A DNA stretch of 8,181 nt, from positions 1 to 8,181 of the forward strand of contig JAUPKM010000367.1 of NCBI GenBank assembly GCA_030837445.1. The letters run 5' to 3'. The stretch is from Actinomycetota bacterium. Its GTDB lineage: Bacteria; Actinomycetota; Actinomycetes; S36-B12; UBA10799. A model generated the notes under the pieces. It did no database searches. It was given only the letters and a program-made list of their open reading frames with translations, and was not told the origin of the DNA. Below are positions 1 through 6,443 of this stretch, piece by piece (within the stretch, counting starts at the first letter, position 1; the number at the start of each line of letters is the position of its first letter). A program made the translations under genes and the position numbers.

Positions 1-445
1 GGCGAGGGCCGGTCACCAACCGCCAGGAAAGGTTCCGGCTGCCGACCAATTTCGCGCCCAGCCGCACTTCGACGTTGCCCGCTCCGGTCGCGTTTGCGAC
101 GGGCGCGCAGCCGATGCTGGCGACCGCGTTGAAGGGGGTAGCGGGCCGCTTGGCGAAGGCAGCAGCGGAGTAGTCGGTCCAGGCACCGTTGAAGGCGCAC
201 CGGAGTCCGACGGACGCCCGCAGTGTCAGGAGGCCGGGTCTGGCGATCGTCCGGGCAACCGGACCGGTCACCGGGAATCGAATGTCGAAGGCCGGGATGC
301 TGGCGGTATCGGCCAGTGGCGCGGTTGAGACAGCTGCGCCGGCAGCCGGGACTGCGGCAGGGTCGGCCGCCCAGGCAGGCGCGCTGGCGGAGCCGATAAC
401 GACGGCGCTGGCAACCAACGGGGGCAACACGCGAAGCATCTTCAT
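1..445 (-). CDS. Secreted protein of unknown function (N-terminal part, cut by left window edge)
   Basis: This open frame begins at ATG 445-443 and stays open to base 1, giving about 148 residues without a stop. GGAGA lies about 9 bases upstream of the ATG. A second in-frame ATG at 439-437 is less well placed. The N-terminus is a clear Sec signal peptide: MKMLR, then a hydrophobic stretch (about residues 6-22), then an AWA-AD signal-peptidase I site near residues 24-28. An Ala/Pro-rich stretch (about 29-45) follows, then a domain with two cysteines (C83 in LRCAF, C113 in IGCAP) that could form a disulfide outside the cell. I do not recognise the mature domain. Signal peptide, ribosome site and high-GC codon pattern make it a real gene. 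It diverges from the ABC operon and shows no link to it. The C-terminus and the function are unknown. Confidence 0.8.
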   Translation of the reverse strand, partial: MKMLRVLPPLVASAVVIGSASAPAWAADPAAVPAAGAAVSTAPLADTASIPAFDIRFPVTGPVARTIARPGLLTLRASVGLRCAFNGAWTDYSAAAFAKRPATPFNAVASIGCAPVANATGAGNVEVRLGAKLVGSRNLSWRLVTGPR

Positions 446-473
446 GTGGCCGTTCTCCCCACTTAAACACTCG

Positions 474-504
474 TGTATACCTACCGCCGGCGGGCAATCG
501 CCAA
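474..504 (-). promoter_or_regulatory. Candidate promoter of the secreted-protein gene
   Basis: On the minus strand TATACA (479-474) is a good -10 hexamer, with TTGGCG (504-499) as a possible -35 at a long 19-bp spacing. Transcription would start near 467, leaving a leader of about 22 bases with the ribosome site inside it. The -10 is convincing in this GC-rich context. The -35 is weak. Confidence 0.35.
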
Positions 505-661
505 GCTGCGCGTTTACACCCGAACCCATGACACGCTAGTCGCCGAAGGGCCGGTGCCGCCATCAGCCAAACGGTCCGCCCAGCAGGCTCCACTCACGTC
601 GCGTCCGTCGCTGCGGGCCGCCCCGCCCTTGGGTCGCCCGGCACGGTGGTGAGCGGGCACC

Positions 662-686
662 CAGCGTTGACGTCACAAGGACGCTG
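662..686. repeat. Inverted repeat with embedded TGACGTCA palindrome
   Basis: CAGCGT (662-667) and ACGCTG (681-686) are perfect inverted arms 13 bases apart. Inside lies a second, self-contained palindrome TGACGTCA (668-675). The structure is about 150 bases upstream of the permease start. It could be a regulator-binding site for the ABC operon or a small hairpin. No regulator gene is visible to pair it with. Confidence 0.35.
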
Positions 687-778
687 ACCATCGCGCAAGC
701 CACCCGCGTTCAAGGAACGTCCGCCAACCGTTCATCCCCGGGACATCGCAGCCGGCCCGGAGCCCCGCGGGGAGCCCC

Positions 779-784
779 TAGCCT
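779..784 (+). promoter_or_regulatory. Candidate -10 element for the ABC operon
   Basis: TAGCCT fits the TANNNT pattern of actinobacterial housekeeping promoters. It would place the transcript start near 790, about 42 bases before the permease ATG. No recognisable -35 lies 16-19 bases upstream, so this is a weak call. The adjacent GGAGCCCC direct repeats and CCCCGCGGGG palindrome fall where an operator could be. Confidence 0.25.
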
Positions 785-832
785 GGGAAACGGGATTTTC
801 AGGACGATCCGATCCGACGGGAGGGGCGCGGA

Positions 833-2614
833 ATGGCGTTGGGCGCTCGCGAACGCCGGCAGGCCACTGCCACTGACGCCCCGGTGAGGCAGGTGTTCGC
901 AGCCGACGTCCGGGCGCGCCTGTCGACGCCGCTGTTGGCGGACGTGGCGGTCGCAGTCGCGATCTTCCTCTTACTATTCGCCGCAGTTGCGTTGGCCGAC
1001 AGTGCTGACGTTCCGCTGCCGCCCAGCAACGACGCCAAGATCTCTAGCAATCCGGCCGACTTGCCGTACTACGCGATGCGGTCGCTGTTCCGGATGATGA
1101 TCGCGCTCGTCCTCTCCTACGCCTTCGCCCTGATGTTCGGCTATTGGGCGGCGCGTAACCGCAAGGCCGAGCGTCTGATGGTGCCGGCACTGGACATCCT
1201 GCAATCGGTGCCGGTACTCGGCTTCCTCTCGATCACTGTGACCGGCTTTCTGGCCCTCTTCCCAGGTTCCGAGCTCGGGCTGGAGGCAGCGTCAATTTTC
1301 GCAATCTTCACCGCGATGGCCTGGAATATCACCTTCTCGATGTACGCCTCCTCTCGCTCTGTGAGTGCGGAGTTTGACGAGATGTCGAGGCTGTTCCGGC
1401 TGACTTCCTGGTTGCGTTTCTGGCGGCTCGATGTGCCCAACGCTGCCATCGGGCTGGTGTGGAACGGGATGATGAGCATGGCGGGGGCGTGGTTCTTCCT
1501 CACAGCCTCGGAGGACATCACCGTCAACGGCCAGTCGTATGCGATTCCCGGGGTCGGGGCCTTCGCGCAGGAGGCGATCGACGACGGGAACTGGGTCAAC
1601 ATCGGGTGGGCCATCACGACCATGATCATCATGATCATCGGAGTCAATGTGGTGCTCTGGCGTCCGCTGGTGGCCTGGTCGGAGAAGTTCCGCAATGAGC
1701 AGTCCAGCTCAGGCGAGGAGCCCCGCTCGCTGGTGCTGTCGCTATTTCGACGCGCACGGTGGCCGGGGGTGTTCGGTCGAGCCCGAAGGAGAGCTGCCGA
1801 TTGGCTTGTCCGGCACACCGCATTCCTGGGATCGGATGCCCGAGCCTCCGGTGCGCCGACGACTCAGCGGGGACGGATCTGGGACTTTGCGTTCTATTCC
1901 ATCGTCGGCCTGGCGCTGGTGGTGGGCCTGATCGCGCTCTACCGGTACGTCACCGATGGTCAAGGTCCAACTGCCTTTCTGGAGCCCATCTACCTCGCCA
2001 GCCTGACCTTCTTGCGGGTGGTGGCTGTGCTGGTGATCTCCACGCTGGTGTGGGTGCCGATCGGTATCAAGATCGGCCTCAACCCTCGGGCTGCAAGGAT
2101 CGCCCAGCCCGTCGTCCAGGTGGCGGCAAGCTTCCCGGCCAACTTCCTCTATCCGATCGTGGTGACCATCTTCGTTGCCTGGCACATCAGCCTCAATTGG
2201 GGGGCGATCGCCTTGATGCTGCTGGGGGCGCAGTGGTACATCCTGTTCAACACCGTCGCCGGAGCTCAGGCGATTCCCACTGATCTACGTGAGGCCATGG
2301 CCGATATGCGAGTCGGAGGCCCGCTCTGGTGGCGTCGGTTTGCGATACCGGCAGTGTTCGGTTCCTATGTCACCGGGGGCGTGACCGCAGCCGGTGGCGC
2401 ATGGAACGCCTCCATCGTCGCCGAGCGCGTCAACTTCGGGACCAACGTACTGGTCGCGGCCGGAATTGGCGCCTACATCGCGGAGGCGACGGCCAACGGC
2501 AACAACCGGGCGGTACTGCTCGGTGTCGTAGTGATGTCCGTGTTCGTGGTGTTCTTCAACCGAGTGTTCTGGAAGCGCATGTACCGACTCGCGGAACGGA
2601 AGTACAGCCTGTGA
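833..2614 (+). CDS. ABC transporter permease, two fused permease domains (NitT/TauT type)
   Basis: This is the membrane part of an ABC importer. Its 593 residues are about twice the usual length of a single permease of this class, and two binding-protein-dependent permease domains lie in tandem. Domain 1 (about residues 35-285) has hydrophobic segments near 35-55, 85-105, 130-145, 155-170 and 258-277. Its EAA-like coupling loop is at about 180-204, around EFDEMSRLFRL. A charged linker rich in Arg (about 285-350) follows. Domain 2 (about 350-593) has segments near 353-372, 388-412, 435-470 and 560-577, and a canonical EAA loop at about 481-507 (IPTDLREAMADM, a Gly, then FAIPA). The layout matches the 'anion transport, duplicated permease' family seen with nitrate/sulfonate-type ATPases. 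A single chain can therefore supply both halves of the channel. The start is supported by GGGAGGGG just upstream. The gene overlaps the ATPase gene by 4 bases. The substrate is not determinable, and 'nitrate' or 'taurine' would be a guess. Confidence 0.9.
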   Translation: MALGARERRQATATDAPVRQVFAADVRARLSTPLLADVAVAVAIFLLLFAAVALADSADVPLPPSNDAKISSNPADLPYYAMRSLFRMMIALVLSYAFALMFGYWAARNRKAERLMVPALDILQSVPVLGFLSITVTGFLALFPGSELGLEAASIFAIFTAMAWNITFSMYASSRSVSAEFDEMSRLFRLTSWLRFWRLDVPNAAIGLVWNGMMSMAGAWFFLTASEDITVNGQSYAIPGVGAFAQEAIDDGNWVNIGWAITTMIIMIIGVNVVLWRPLVAWSEKFRNEQSSSGEEPRSLVLSLFRRARWPGVFGRARRRAADWLVRHTAFLGSDARASGAPTTQRGRIWDFAFYSIVGLALVVGLIALYRYVTDGQGPTAFLEPIYLASLTFLRVVAVLVISTLVWVPIGIKIGLNPRAARIAQPVVQVAASFPANFLYPIVVTIFVAWHISLNWGAIALMLLGAQWYILFNTVAGAQAIPTDLREAMADMRVGGPLWWRRFAIPAVFGSYVTGGVTAAGGAWNASIVAERVNFGTNVLVAAGIGAYIAEATANGNNRAVLLGVVVMSVFVVFFNRVFWKRMYRLAERKYSL

Positions 2615-3990
2615 CTGCCACATACACCCAACCCGAGGCGACCGAGCAGGGTGACGTGATCATCTGGGTAGACGACATCACCAAGGCGTTTCCTACCCCA
2701 GACGGATCCCACTTGGTCCTGGATGGCGTGTCGTTGGAGGTACGCGACGGCGAGGTGCTGGCACTGCTCGGCAAGAGCGGCAGTGGGAAGTCGACCCTGC
2801 TTCGCTGCATCGCCGGATTGTCCTATCCGACCACTGGCGACGTGACCCTGCGCGGCCAGCCAGTGACCGGACCCAATCCGTCGACCGCCATGGTGTTCCA
2901 AACGTTCGCGCTGTTGCCCTGGCTCACCGTCCAGCAGAACGTCGAACTGGGCCTAGAGGCTCGTAGCGTTGCCAGTGACGAGCGGGCCGAACGAGCTGCT
3001 CGGGCGATCGATCTGATCGGCCTGGACGGTTTTGCGGACGCCTACCCGCGCGAACTTTCCGGCGGGATGCGTCAACGCGTCGGATTCGCTCGAGCGCTGG
3101 TGACCGAACCTGACGTGCTGTTGATGGATGAACCGTTCTCCGCGCTGGATGTACTGACAGCGGAGAACCTGCGCAGCGAACTTATCGAGTTGCTCGCGTC
3201 GGACGAGTTCGTGATCAGGGCGGTGGTGGTCGTCACCCACAACATCGAAGAGGCCGTGACGCTCGCAGATCGGGTCGTGGTGCTCGGGTCCAATCCGGGG
3301 AAGATCAAGGCCGGATTTCCGATTGACCTTCCGCGCCCACGAGTGCGAACCTCAGATGCCTTCATCGGCTACCTGGATCGCATCTACGCGATCCTGACGC
3401 GCGGCGGCGATTCGGTTGGCGGCGAAGCAGGCAGCAGCGAATCGGACGGGAGAGCGTCGCAGGAGTCCGTGGTGGATCGGGCCGGGAACACCTCGACGAT
3501 CGGCCATGACCGCCCACTGCCGGTGGTGACGGTGGACGGGATCGCTGGCTTCGCGGACATCATGCTGGCCGAACGTGACAGGTCGATCGCCAATCTGGCG
3601 GCCGACCTTGGGTTGGATATCGACGATCTCTTCCCGCTGGTCGACGCACTTGAGTTGCTGGGGTTCGCGGAGGTGAGCAACGGCCGAACCCACCTGACCG
3701 AGGAAGGGGCGCGCTATGCGCAGGCGCCGATCCAAGAGGCGAAGAGACAGTTTGCACAGGCGGCGCTGGCCCATGCCCAATTGATTCGGGTGATGGTCAG
3801 CACGTTGCAGCGAAGTGCCAGCAGCAGAGCGAAGGGCGCCTTCTTCCTCGACATGCTCCGCCGCCACCATAACGAGCAGCACGCCCAACTTCAGTTGGTG
3901 ACCGCGATCGATTGGGGCCGCTACGCCGAACTCTTCGAATACGACGACAGGCGCGACGAGTTCACGCTGGTGGCGGCACAGGTCAGCTGA
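2611..3990 (+). CDS. ABC transporter ATP-binding protein with C-terminal AAA-associated domain
   Basis: This is the energy-coupling ATPase partner of the permease just upstream. I start it at GTG 2611, whose GTGA overlaps the permease stop; a GGAAG lies about 8 bases upstream. That gives 459 residues. An ABC domain of the nitrate/sulfonate/taurine type fills about residues 16-250: Walker A GKSGSGKS (54-61), Q-loop Gln97 in VFQTFALLPW, signature LSGGM (149-153), Walker B VLLMDE (169-174), and H-loop His210. A low-complexity Gly/Ser/acidic linker follows (about 264-300). A second domain (about 305-459) resembles the AAA-associated C-terminal domain (PF09821-like). Its first part looks like a winged helix (ADLGLDIDDLFPLVDALELLG, then an HLTEEG turn), and its end is helical. 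This domain is typical of ATPases paired with duplicated permeases and may sense a ligand or regulate the ATPase. The last nine codons lie within a 27-bp sequence repeated at 4731-4757. Confidence 0.92.
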   Translation: MTATYTQPEATEQGDVIIWVDDITKAFPTPDGSHLVLDGVSLEVRDGEVLALLGKSGSGKSTLLRCIAGLSYPTTGDVTLRGQPVTGPNPSTAMVFQTFALLPWLTVQQNVELGLEARSVASDERAERAARAIDLIGLDGFADAYPRELSGGMRQRVGFARALVTEPDVLLMDEPFSALDVLTAENLRSELIELLASDEFVIRAVVVVTHNIEEAVTLADRVVVLGSNPGKIKAGFPIDLPRPRVRTSDAFIGYLDRIYAILTRGGDSVGGEAGSSESDGRASQESVVDRAGNTSTIGHDRPLPVVTVDGIAGFADIMLAERDRSIANLAADLGLDIDDLFPLVDALELLGFAEVSNGRTHLTEEGARYAQAPIQEAKRQFAQAALAHAQLIRVMVSTLQRSASSRAKGAFFLDMLRRHHNEQHAQLQLVTAIDWGRYAELFEYDDRRDEFTLVAAQVS

Positions 3991-3991
3991 C
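3965..3991. repeat. Left copy of a perfect 27-bp direct repeat
   Basis: The 27 bases, from CGCTGGTGGC to AGCTGAC, recur identically at 4731-4757. This copy contains the last codons of the ABC ATPase (LVAAQVS and TGA) plus one base. The flanking bases differ on both sides of the two copies. A 5-bp hairpin, GCTGA-CGC-TCAGC (3986-3998), straddles the right edge of this copy. Confidence 0.95.
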
Positions 3992-4026
3992 GCTCAGCCG
4001 GCCGGTACCTTACCGACGGCGCAGGG

Positions 4027-4043
4027 CGCGAAGGGGATTCGCG
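4027..4043. other. Small hairpin downstream of higA
   Basis: CGCGAA and TTCGCG form a 6-bp stem around a 5-base loop, about 45 bases past the higA stop and 37 past the ATPase stop. It lacks a clear T-tract on either strand. It could be a weak bidirectional terminator between the convergent ATPase and higBA transcripts. I see no better terminator in 3992-4088. Confidence 0.2.
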
Positions 4044-4088
4044 TTCCAGTCGTGGGCGTCTGAGCCCGCACTGTGGGTGGTAACGGAG

Positions 4089-4382
4089 TCAGGCGGTTTT
4101 GAGCGGACGGATCGCCTCGAGGGCGGCGCCTAGGAGGTCCTTCTCGATCTCCAGGTCGTAGCGGGTCTGCAGGTTCAGCCAGAAGCGGTCCGTGGTGCCG
4201 AAGTACCGGGCGAGTCGAAGGGCGGTGTCCGCGGTGATGCGACGCTTTCCGTGCACGATCTCGTTGATCCGCCGAGGCGGCACTCCGATCTCGACAGCCA
4301 GCCGATGCTGCGTGACTCCCAGTGGGTCGAGGAATTCCTCCATCAGCACCTCGCCAGGGTGTACGGGGTCGATCTCGGCCAT
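4089..4382 (-). CDS. higA: HigA-family antitoxin (XRE-type helix-turn-helix)
   Basis: The product is the antitoxin and autorepressor of a type II toxin-antitoxin pair. It is expected to bind and neutralise HigB and to repress the operon. I start it at ATG 4382 because GGAGG (4395-4391) sits 8 bases upstream and the N-terminus MAEIDPVHPGE is the usual family start. GTG codons at 4391 and 4388 overlap or abut the ribosome site and are less likely. The 97 residues match the family's usual length. The XRE helix-turn-helix spans about residues 23-44, with VTQHRLA as the first helix and PPRRINEIV as the recognition helix. The HGKRRITADTALRLARYFG stretch that follows is a family hallmark. The gene lies 12 bases after the higB stop, with its Shine-Dalgarno sequence overlapping the higB TAG. 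This toxin-first order is typical of hig loci. The likely operator is the inverted repeat at 4681-4711. Confidence 0.93.
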   Translation of the reverse strand: MAEIDPVHPGEVLMEEFLDPLGVTQHRLAVEIGVPPRRINEIVHGKRRITADTALRLARYFGTTDRFWLNLQTRYDLEIEKDLLGAALEAIRPLKTA

Positions 4383-4390
4383 TGTCACCA

Positions 4391-4395
4391 CCTCC
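4391..4395 (-). promoter_or_regulatory. Ribosome-binding site that fixes the higA start
   Basis: Minus-strand GGAGG lies 8 bases before ATG 4382 and overlaps the TAG stop of higB. It supports translational coupling of antitoxin to toxin and rules against the upstream GTG codons as starts. Confidence 0.8.
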
Positions 4396-4676
4396 TAGTG
4401 GTAGTCCACGATCTGTACCTCCTGGGGACCCGCATCGGTCCAGGTGAAGCAGATCCGCCACTGCTTGTTGATCCGAATGCTGTGCTGCCCGACTCGATCG
4501 CCGCGCAACGCCTCCAGGCGATTGCCTGGCGGCACCCGCAGGTCGTTGAGCGACTCCGCCGCATCGATTACGGCCAGCTTGCGCAACGCCACCCGCTCGA
4601 TCCGCGGATCCAGCTCTCTGCTCCGGTGCCGTGACCACAATCGTTCGGTGGCGTCATCGCCGAACGATCTGATCAC
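4395..4676 (-). CDS. higB: HigB-type toxin of the RelE/ParE superfamily
   Basis: The product is the toxin of the pair, a small basic protein of the plasmid-maintenance killer (HigB, PF05015-like) group. Studied family members cleave mRNA on the ribosome. It starts at GTG 4676 with the usual MIRSFGDDATERLW N-terminus and has 93 residues, the family's normal length. Family features visible are LEALRGDRVGQHSIRIN (about 54-70), the KQWRICFTWTD strand region (71-81), which includes the conserved Arg74, and the EVQIVDYH terminus (86-93). Nothing suggests inactivation. No Shine-Dalgarno sequence precedes the GTG, while a good -10 ends 8 bases before it, so the mRNA is probably leaderless or nearly so. 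The gene lies 72 bases downstream of the ahpF stop on the same strand and could receive read-through. Confidence 0.93.
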   Translation of the reverse strand: MIRSFGDDATERLWSRHRSRELDPRIERVALRKLAVIDAAESLNDLRVPPGNRLEALRGDRVGQHSIRINKQWRICFTWTDAGPQEVQIVDYH

Positions 4677-4680
4677 GATA

Positions 4681-4711
4681 GCCGAGCATAACGCCTCGCG
4701 TTATGCTCGGC
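4681..4711. repeat. Perfect 14-bp inverted repeat, likely HigA operator
   Basis: GCCGAGCATAACGC (4681-4694) is repeated in inverse at 4698-4711 with only CTC between. The palindrome covers most of the span from the -35 to the -10 of the higBA promoter, so bound protein would block RNA polymerase. HigA antitoxins characteristically repress their own operon by binding such dyads, so HigA is the natural candidate. That binding is inferred. Confidence 0.8.
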
Positions 4712-4713
4712 AA
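4685..4713 (-). promoter_or_regulatory. higBA promoter
   Basis: On the minus strand TTGCCG (4713-4708) and TATGCT (4690-4685) are separated by exactly 17 bases. This is the clearest sigma-70-type promoter in the window. The expected start is about 4676-4679, at or within a few bases of the higB GTG, giving a leaderless transcript. The promoter is overlaid by the inverted repeat at 4681-4711. Confidence 0.7.
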
Positions 4714-4730
4714 GCCTTCCCACGTGACGG

Positions 4731-4757
4731 CGCTGGTGGCGGCACAGGTCAGCTGAC
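4731..4757. repeat. Right copy of the perfect 27-bp direct repeat
   Basis: This copy is identical to 3965-3991. Read on the plus strand it still spells the ABC ATPase tail LVAAQVS plus stop, but no gene uses it in that sense here. Its right end supplies the last codons and stop of ahpF on the minus strand (stop at 4751-4749). Confidence 0.95.
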
Positions 4758-4759
4758 CT
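4746..4759. repeat. 14-bp palindrome at the ahpF stop codon
   Basis: AGGTCAGCTGACCT is a perfect palindrome containing the ahpF stop. Because of it, both the ATPase and AhpF end in Val-Ser followed by TGA. Eleven of its bases fall in the 27-bp repeat, so the left copy has only part of the palindrome. It could act as a weak hairpin at the convergent gene ends, but there is no T-tract. Confidence 0.6.
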
Positions 4760-6347
4760 TGGCACCGTCGGCGATCGACGCGGTCGAGGACATTTCCGGC
4801 GTGCGGATCAGATGGTCGAATGCACCCAGGGCGGCAATGGCCCCGGCCCCGAGCGCGATCACGATCTGCTTGAAGGGCACTGTCGTGGCGTCGCCAGCGG
4901 CGAATACGCCCGGGATAGAGGTGCGCCCTCGGTCGTCTATGACGATCTCGCCGTGCTCTGACAACTTGATCGAGCCTGCCAGCCACTCGGTGTTGGGCAG
5001 TAGACCGATCTGAACGAAGACACCCTCAAGGTCCAGTTGATGGTGAGACCCTGAGTCGCGGTCCTCGTAATCGAGGCCAGTCACCTTGCTGCCGTTGCCT
5101 CGAACCTCGGTGGTGAGCGCACCGAGAATCACGTCGACATTCGCGAGGCTGCGGACCTTGCTCACCAACACCTCGTCCGCCCGGAGCGCCTGGTCGAACT
5201 CAATCAGGGTGACATGGGAGACCACGCCGGCCAGGTCGATCGCGGCCTCCACCCCAGAGTTGCCGCCGCCGATGACCGCAACCCGCTTGCCTTTGAAGAG
5301 CGGGCCATCGCAGTGGGGGCAGTACGTGACGCCCTTGTTGCGGTATTCGGCCTCGCCGGGGACATCCATCGACCGCCAGCGGGCACCGGGGGACAACACG
5401 ACCGTCTTGCCGCGCAGCGTCGCACCGCTGCTGAACTCGACCGTGACCAATCCGTCGGCGTCTGTTGATCGCAGGGCTGTGGCCTGGTGTGGGCTCAGCA
5501 CCTCCACGTCGTAGGAGAGCGCATGCTGCTCCATCGCCGCCGCCAGGGCTGGACCCTCCGTGTAGGGAACCGAGACGAAGTTCTCGATCGCCATCGTGTC
5601 GAGCAACTGGCCACCGAAGCGTTCCGTGGCGATTCCAGTGCGGATGCCCTTCCGCGCTGCGTAGACGGCCGCTGCCGCCCCGGCGGGCCCGCCGCCGACT
5701 ACGAGAACCTCAAACGGGTCCATCGCCGCGAGCCTCCGGGCCGCCTTCTCCTCCGCGCCGGTGTCAAGTTTGGCGACGATCTGTTCCAGGCTCATCCGGC
5801 CCTGATCGAAGGGCGCGCCGTTGAGGAAGACAGTTGGGACGGCGAGCACCTCGCGGTCCGCTACTTCGCTCGGGAAGAGCGCGCCGTCGATAGCCACATG
5901 GTGGATCCTCGGGTTGACGACGCTCATCAGGTTCAGTGCCTGCACCACGTCGGGGCAGTTCTGGCAGGTCAGTGAGAAGTAGGTCTCGAACTGGTAGTCC
6001 CCGTCCAGTTCGCGGATCTGGCCGAGGATCTCGTCGGACACGGCGGGCTTGTGACCGCCGACCTGCAGCAGCGCCAGCACGAAGGACGTGAACTCATGAC
6101 CCAGCGGGATCCCAGCGAACCGGACACCAATGTCGGTACCGACTCGGGAGATCGCGAACGATGGCCGTCGCTCATCGTCGTCCGCGCGCTCGACGGTGAT
6201 CCGGGTCGACATTGCCGCCACCTCGGTCAGCAACTCCAGCAGTTCGGCCGACTTGGGGCCGTCGTCCAACGACGCCACCAACGCGATCGGAACGGTCACC
6301 TTTTCGAGGTGGGACTTGAGTTGAGAGGCGATGGCTGCGTCGAGCAC
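4749..6347 (-). CDS. ahpF: Alkyl hydroperoxide reductase subunit F (NADH-dependent peroxiredoxin reductase)
   Basis: AhpF is the cytoplasmic flavoprotein that moves electrons from NADH through FAD and two disulfide centres to AhpC. I start it at GTG 6347 because AGGAG lies about 7 bases upstream and the N-terminus then reads MLDAAIASQLKSHLEK, the family start. An upstream extension would encode unrelated low-quality sequence. The 532 residues compare with about 521 in E. coli. The N-terminal double thioredoxin-like domain (about 1-200) carries the redox motif C128-Q-N-C131. The FAD site is GGGPAG (about 218-223) and the NADH site GGGNSG (about 360-365). The catalytic disulfide is C343-P-H-C346, and GVFAAGD (about 480-486) binds FAD. 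All key residues are present. A short tail after LIRT (about 16 residues) exceeds the E. coli protein. The gene lies 136 bases downstream of ahpC beyond a strong hairpin. Its 3' end abuts the putative higBA cassette. Confidence 0.96.
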   Translation of the reverse strand: MLDAAIASQLKSHLEKVTVPIALVASLDDGPKSAELLELLTEVAAMSTRITVERADDDERRPSFAISRVGTDIGVRFAGIPLGHEFTSFVLALLQVGGHKPAVSDEILGQIRELDGDYQFETYFSLTCQNCPDVVQALNLMSVVNPRIHHVAIDGALFPSEVADREVLAVPTVFLNGAPFDQGRMSLEQIVAKLDTGAEEKAARRLAAMDPFEVLVVGGGPAGAAAAVYAARKGIRTGIATERFGGQLLDTMAIENFVSVPYTEGPALAAAMEQHALSYDVEVLSPHQATALRSTDADGLVTVEFSSGATLRGKTVVLSPGARWRSMDVPGEAEYRNKGVTYCPHCDGPLFKGKRVAVIGGGNSGVEAAIDLAGVVSHVTLIEFDQALRADEVLVSKVRSLANVDVILGALTTEVRGNGSKVTGLDYEDRDSGSHHQLDLEGVFVQIGLLPNTEWLAGSIKLSEHGEIVIDDRGRTSIPGVFAAGDATTVPFKQIVIALGAGAIAALGAFDHLIRTPEMSSTASIADGAKVS

Positions 6348-6443
6348 GGGGGGTCTCCTGAGTGTCGGGCACGGTTTCGGGCGATCGCTGGTGGCCGAGC
6401 CGAGGCGGATGGGTGATTCCGGGTCGGCTGACGGCCAAGGACA

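Larger units (their letters stand above)
446..832. other. Divergent intergenic region
   Basis: These 387 bases separate two divergent genes, and I see no credible coding frame in them. They hold the candidate promoter of the left gene, an inverted repeat at 662-686, a 10-bp palindrome CCCCGCGGGG at 763-772 inside a pair of direct GGAGCCCC octamers (759-766 and 771-778), a -10-like hexamer at 779-784, and the ribosome site of the permease gene (GGGAGGGG ending about 6 bases before the ATG). Confidence 0.6.
3992..4730. mobile_element. Putative inserted toxin-antitoxin cassette between 27-bp direct repeats
   Basis: This 739-bp segment lies between two identical 27-bp repeats and holds only higB and higA with their own promoter and operator. 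The right repeat is a copy of the ABC ATPase 3' end next to ahpF, where it has no coding role. The repeats therefore look like a duplicated target or attachment site made when the segment arrived. No recombinase, transposase or terminal inverted repeats are visible, so any mobility would need a protein in trans. Alternatives are a rare repair or template-switch event, or a passive 27-bp duplication. The repeat is observed; the insertion history is inferred. Confidence 0.5.

Noticed and set aside
189..539. Plus-strand frame of 116 codons opposite the left-edge gene
   Set aside because: It lies antisense to the secreted-protein gene, which has a signal peptide and ribosome site. The plus-strand frame has no ribosome site and an unnatural composition.
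714..732. GGAAC...GTT resembling an ECF-sigma (SigE/SigR-like) promoter
   Set aside because: The two elements are only about 11 bases apart, against the 16-18 expected for such promoters.
3994..4638. Long minus-strand frame (214 codons) through higBA
   Set aside because: It runs out of frame across both the higA and higB genes. Those have unmistakable family sequences, while this frame is Arg/Pro/Gly-rich shadow sequence.
4702..4707. Plus-strand TATGCT as a promoter pointing toward ahpF
   Set aside because: It is only the mirror of the higBA -10 within the palindrome. The hexamer 17 bases upstream (TAGCCG) is not a -35, and no plus-strand gene follows.
5086..5514. Plus-strand frame opposite ahpF
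   Set aside because: It is antisense to well-conserved AhpF coding sequence, and long antisense frames are expected in high-GC genes.
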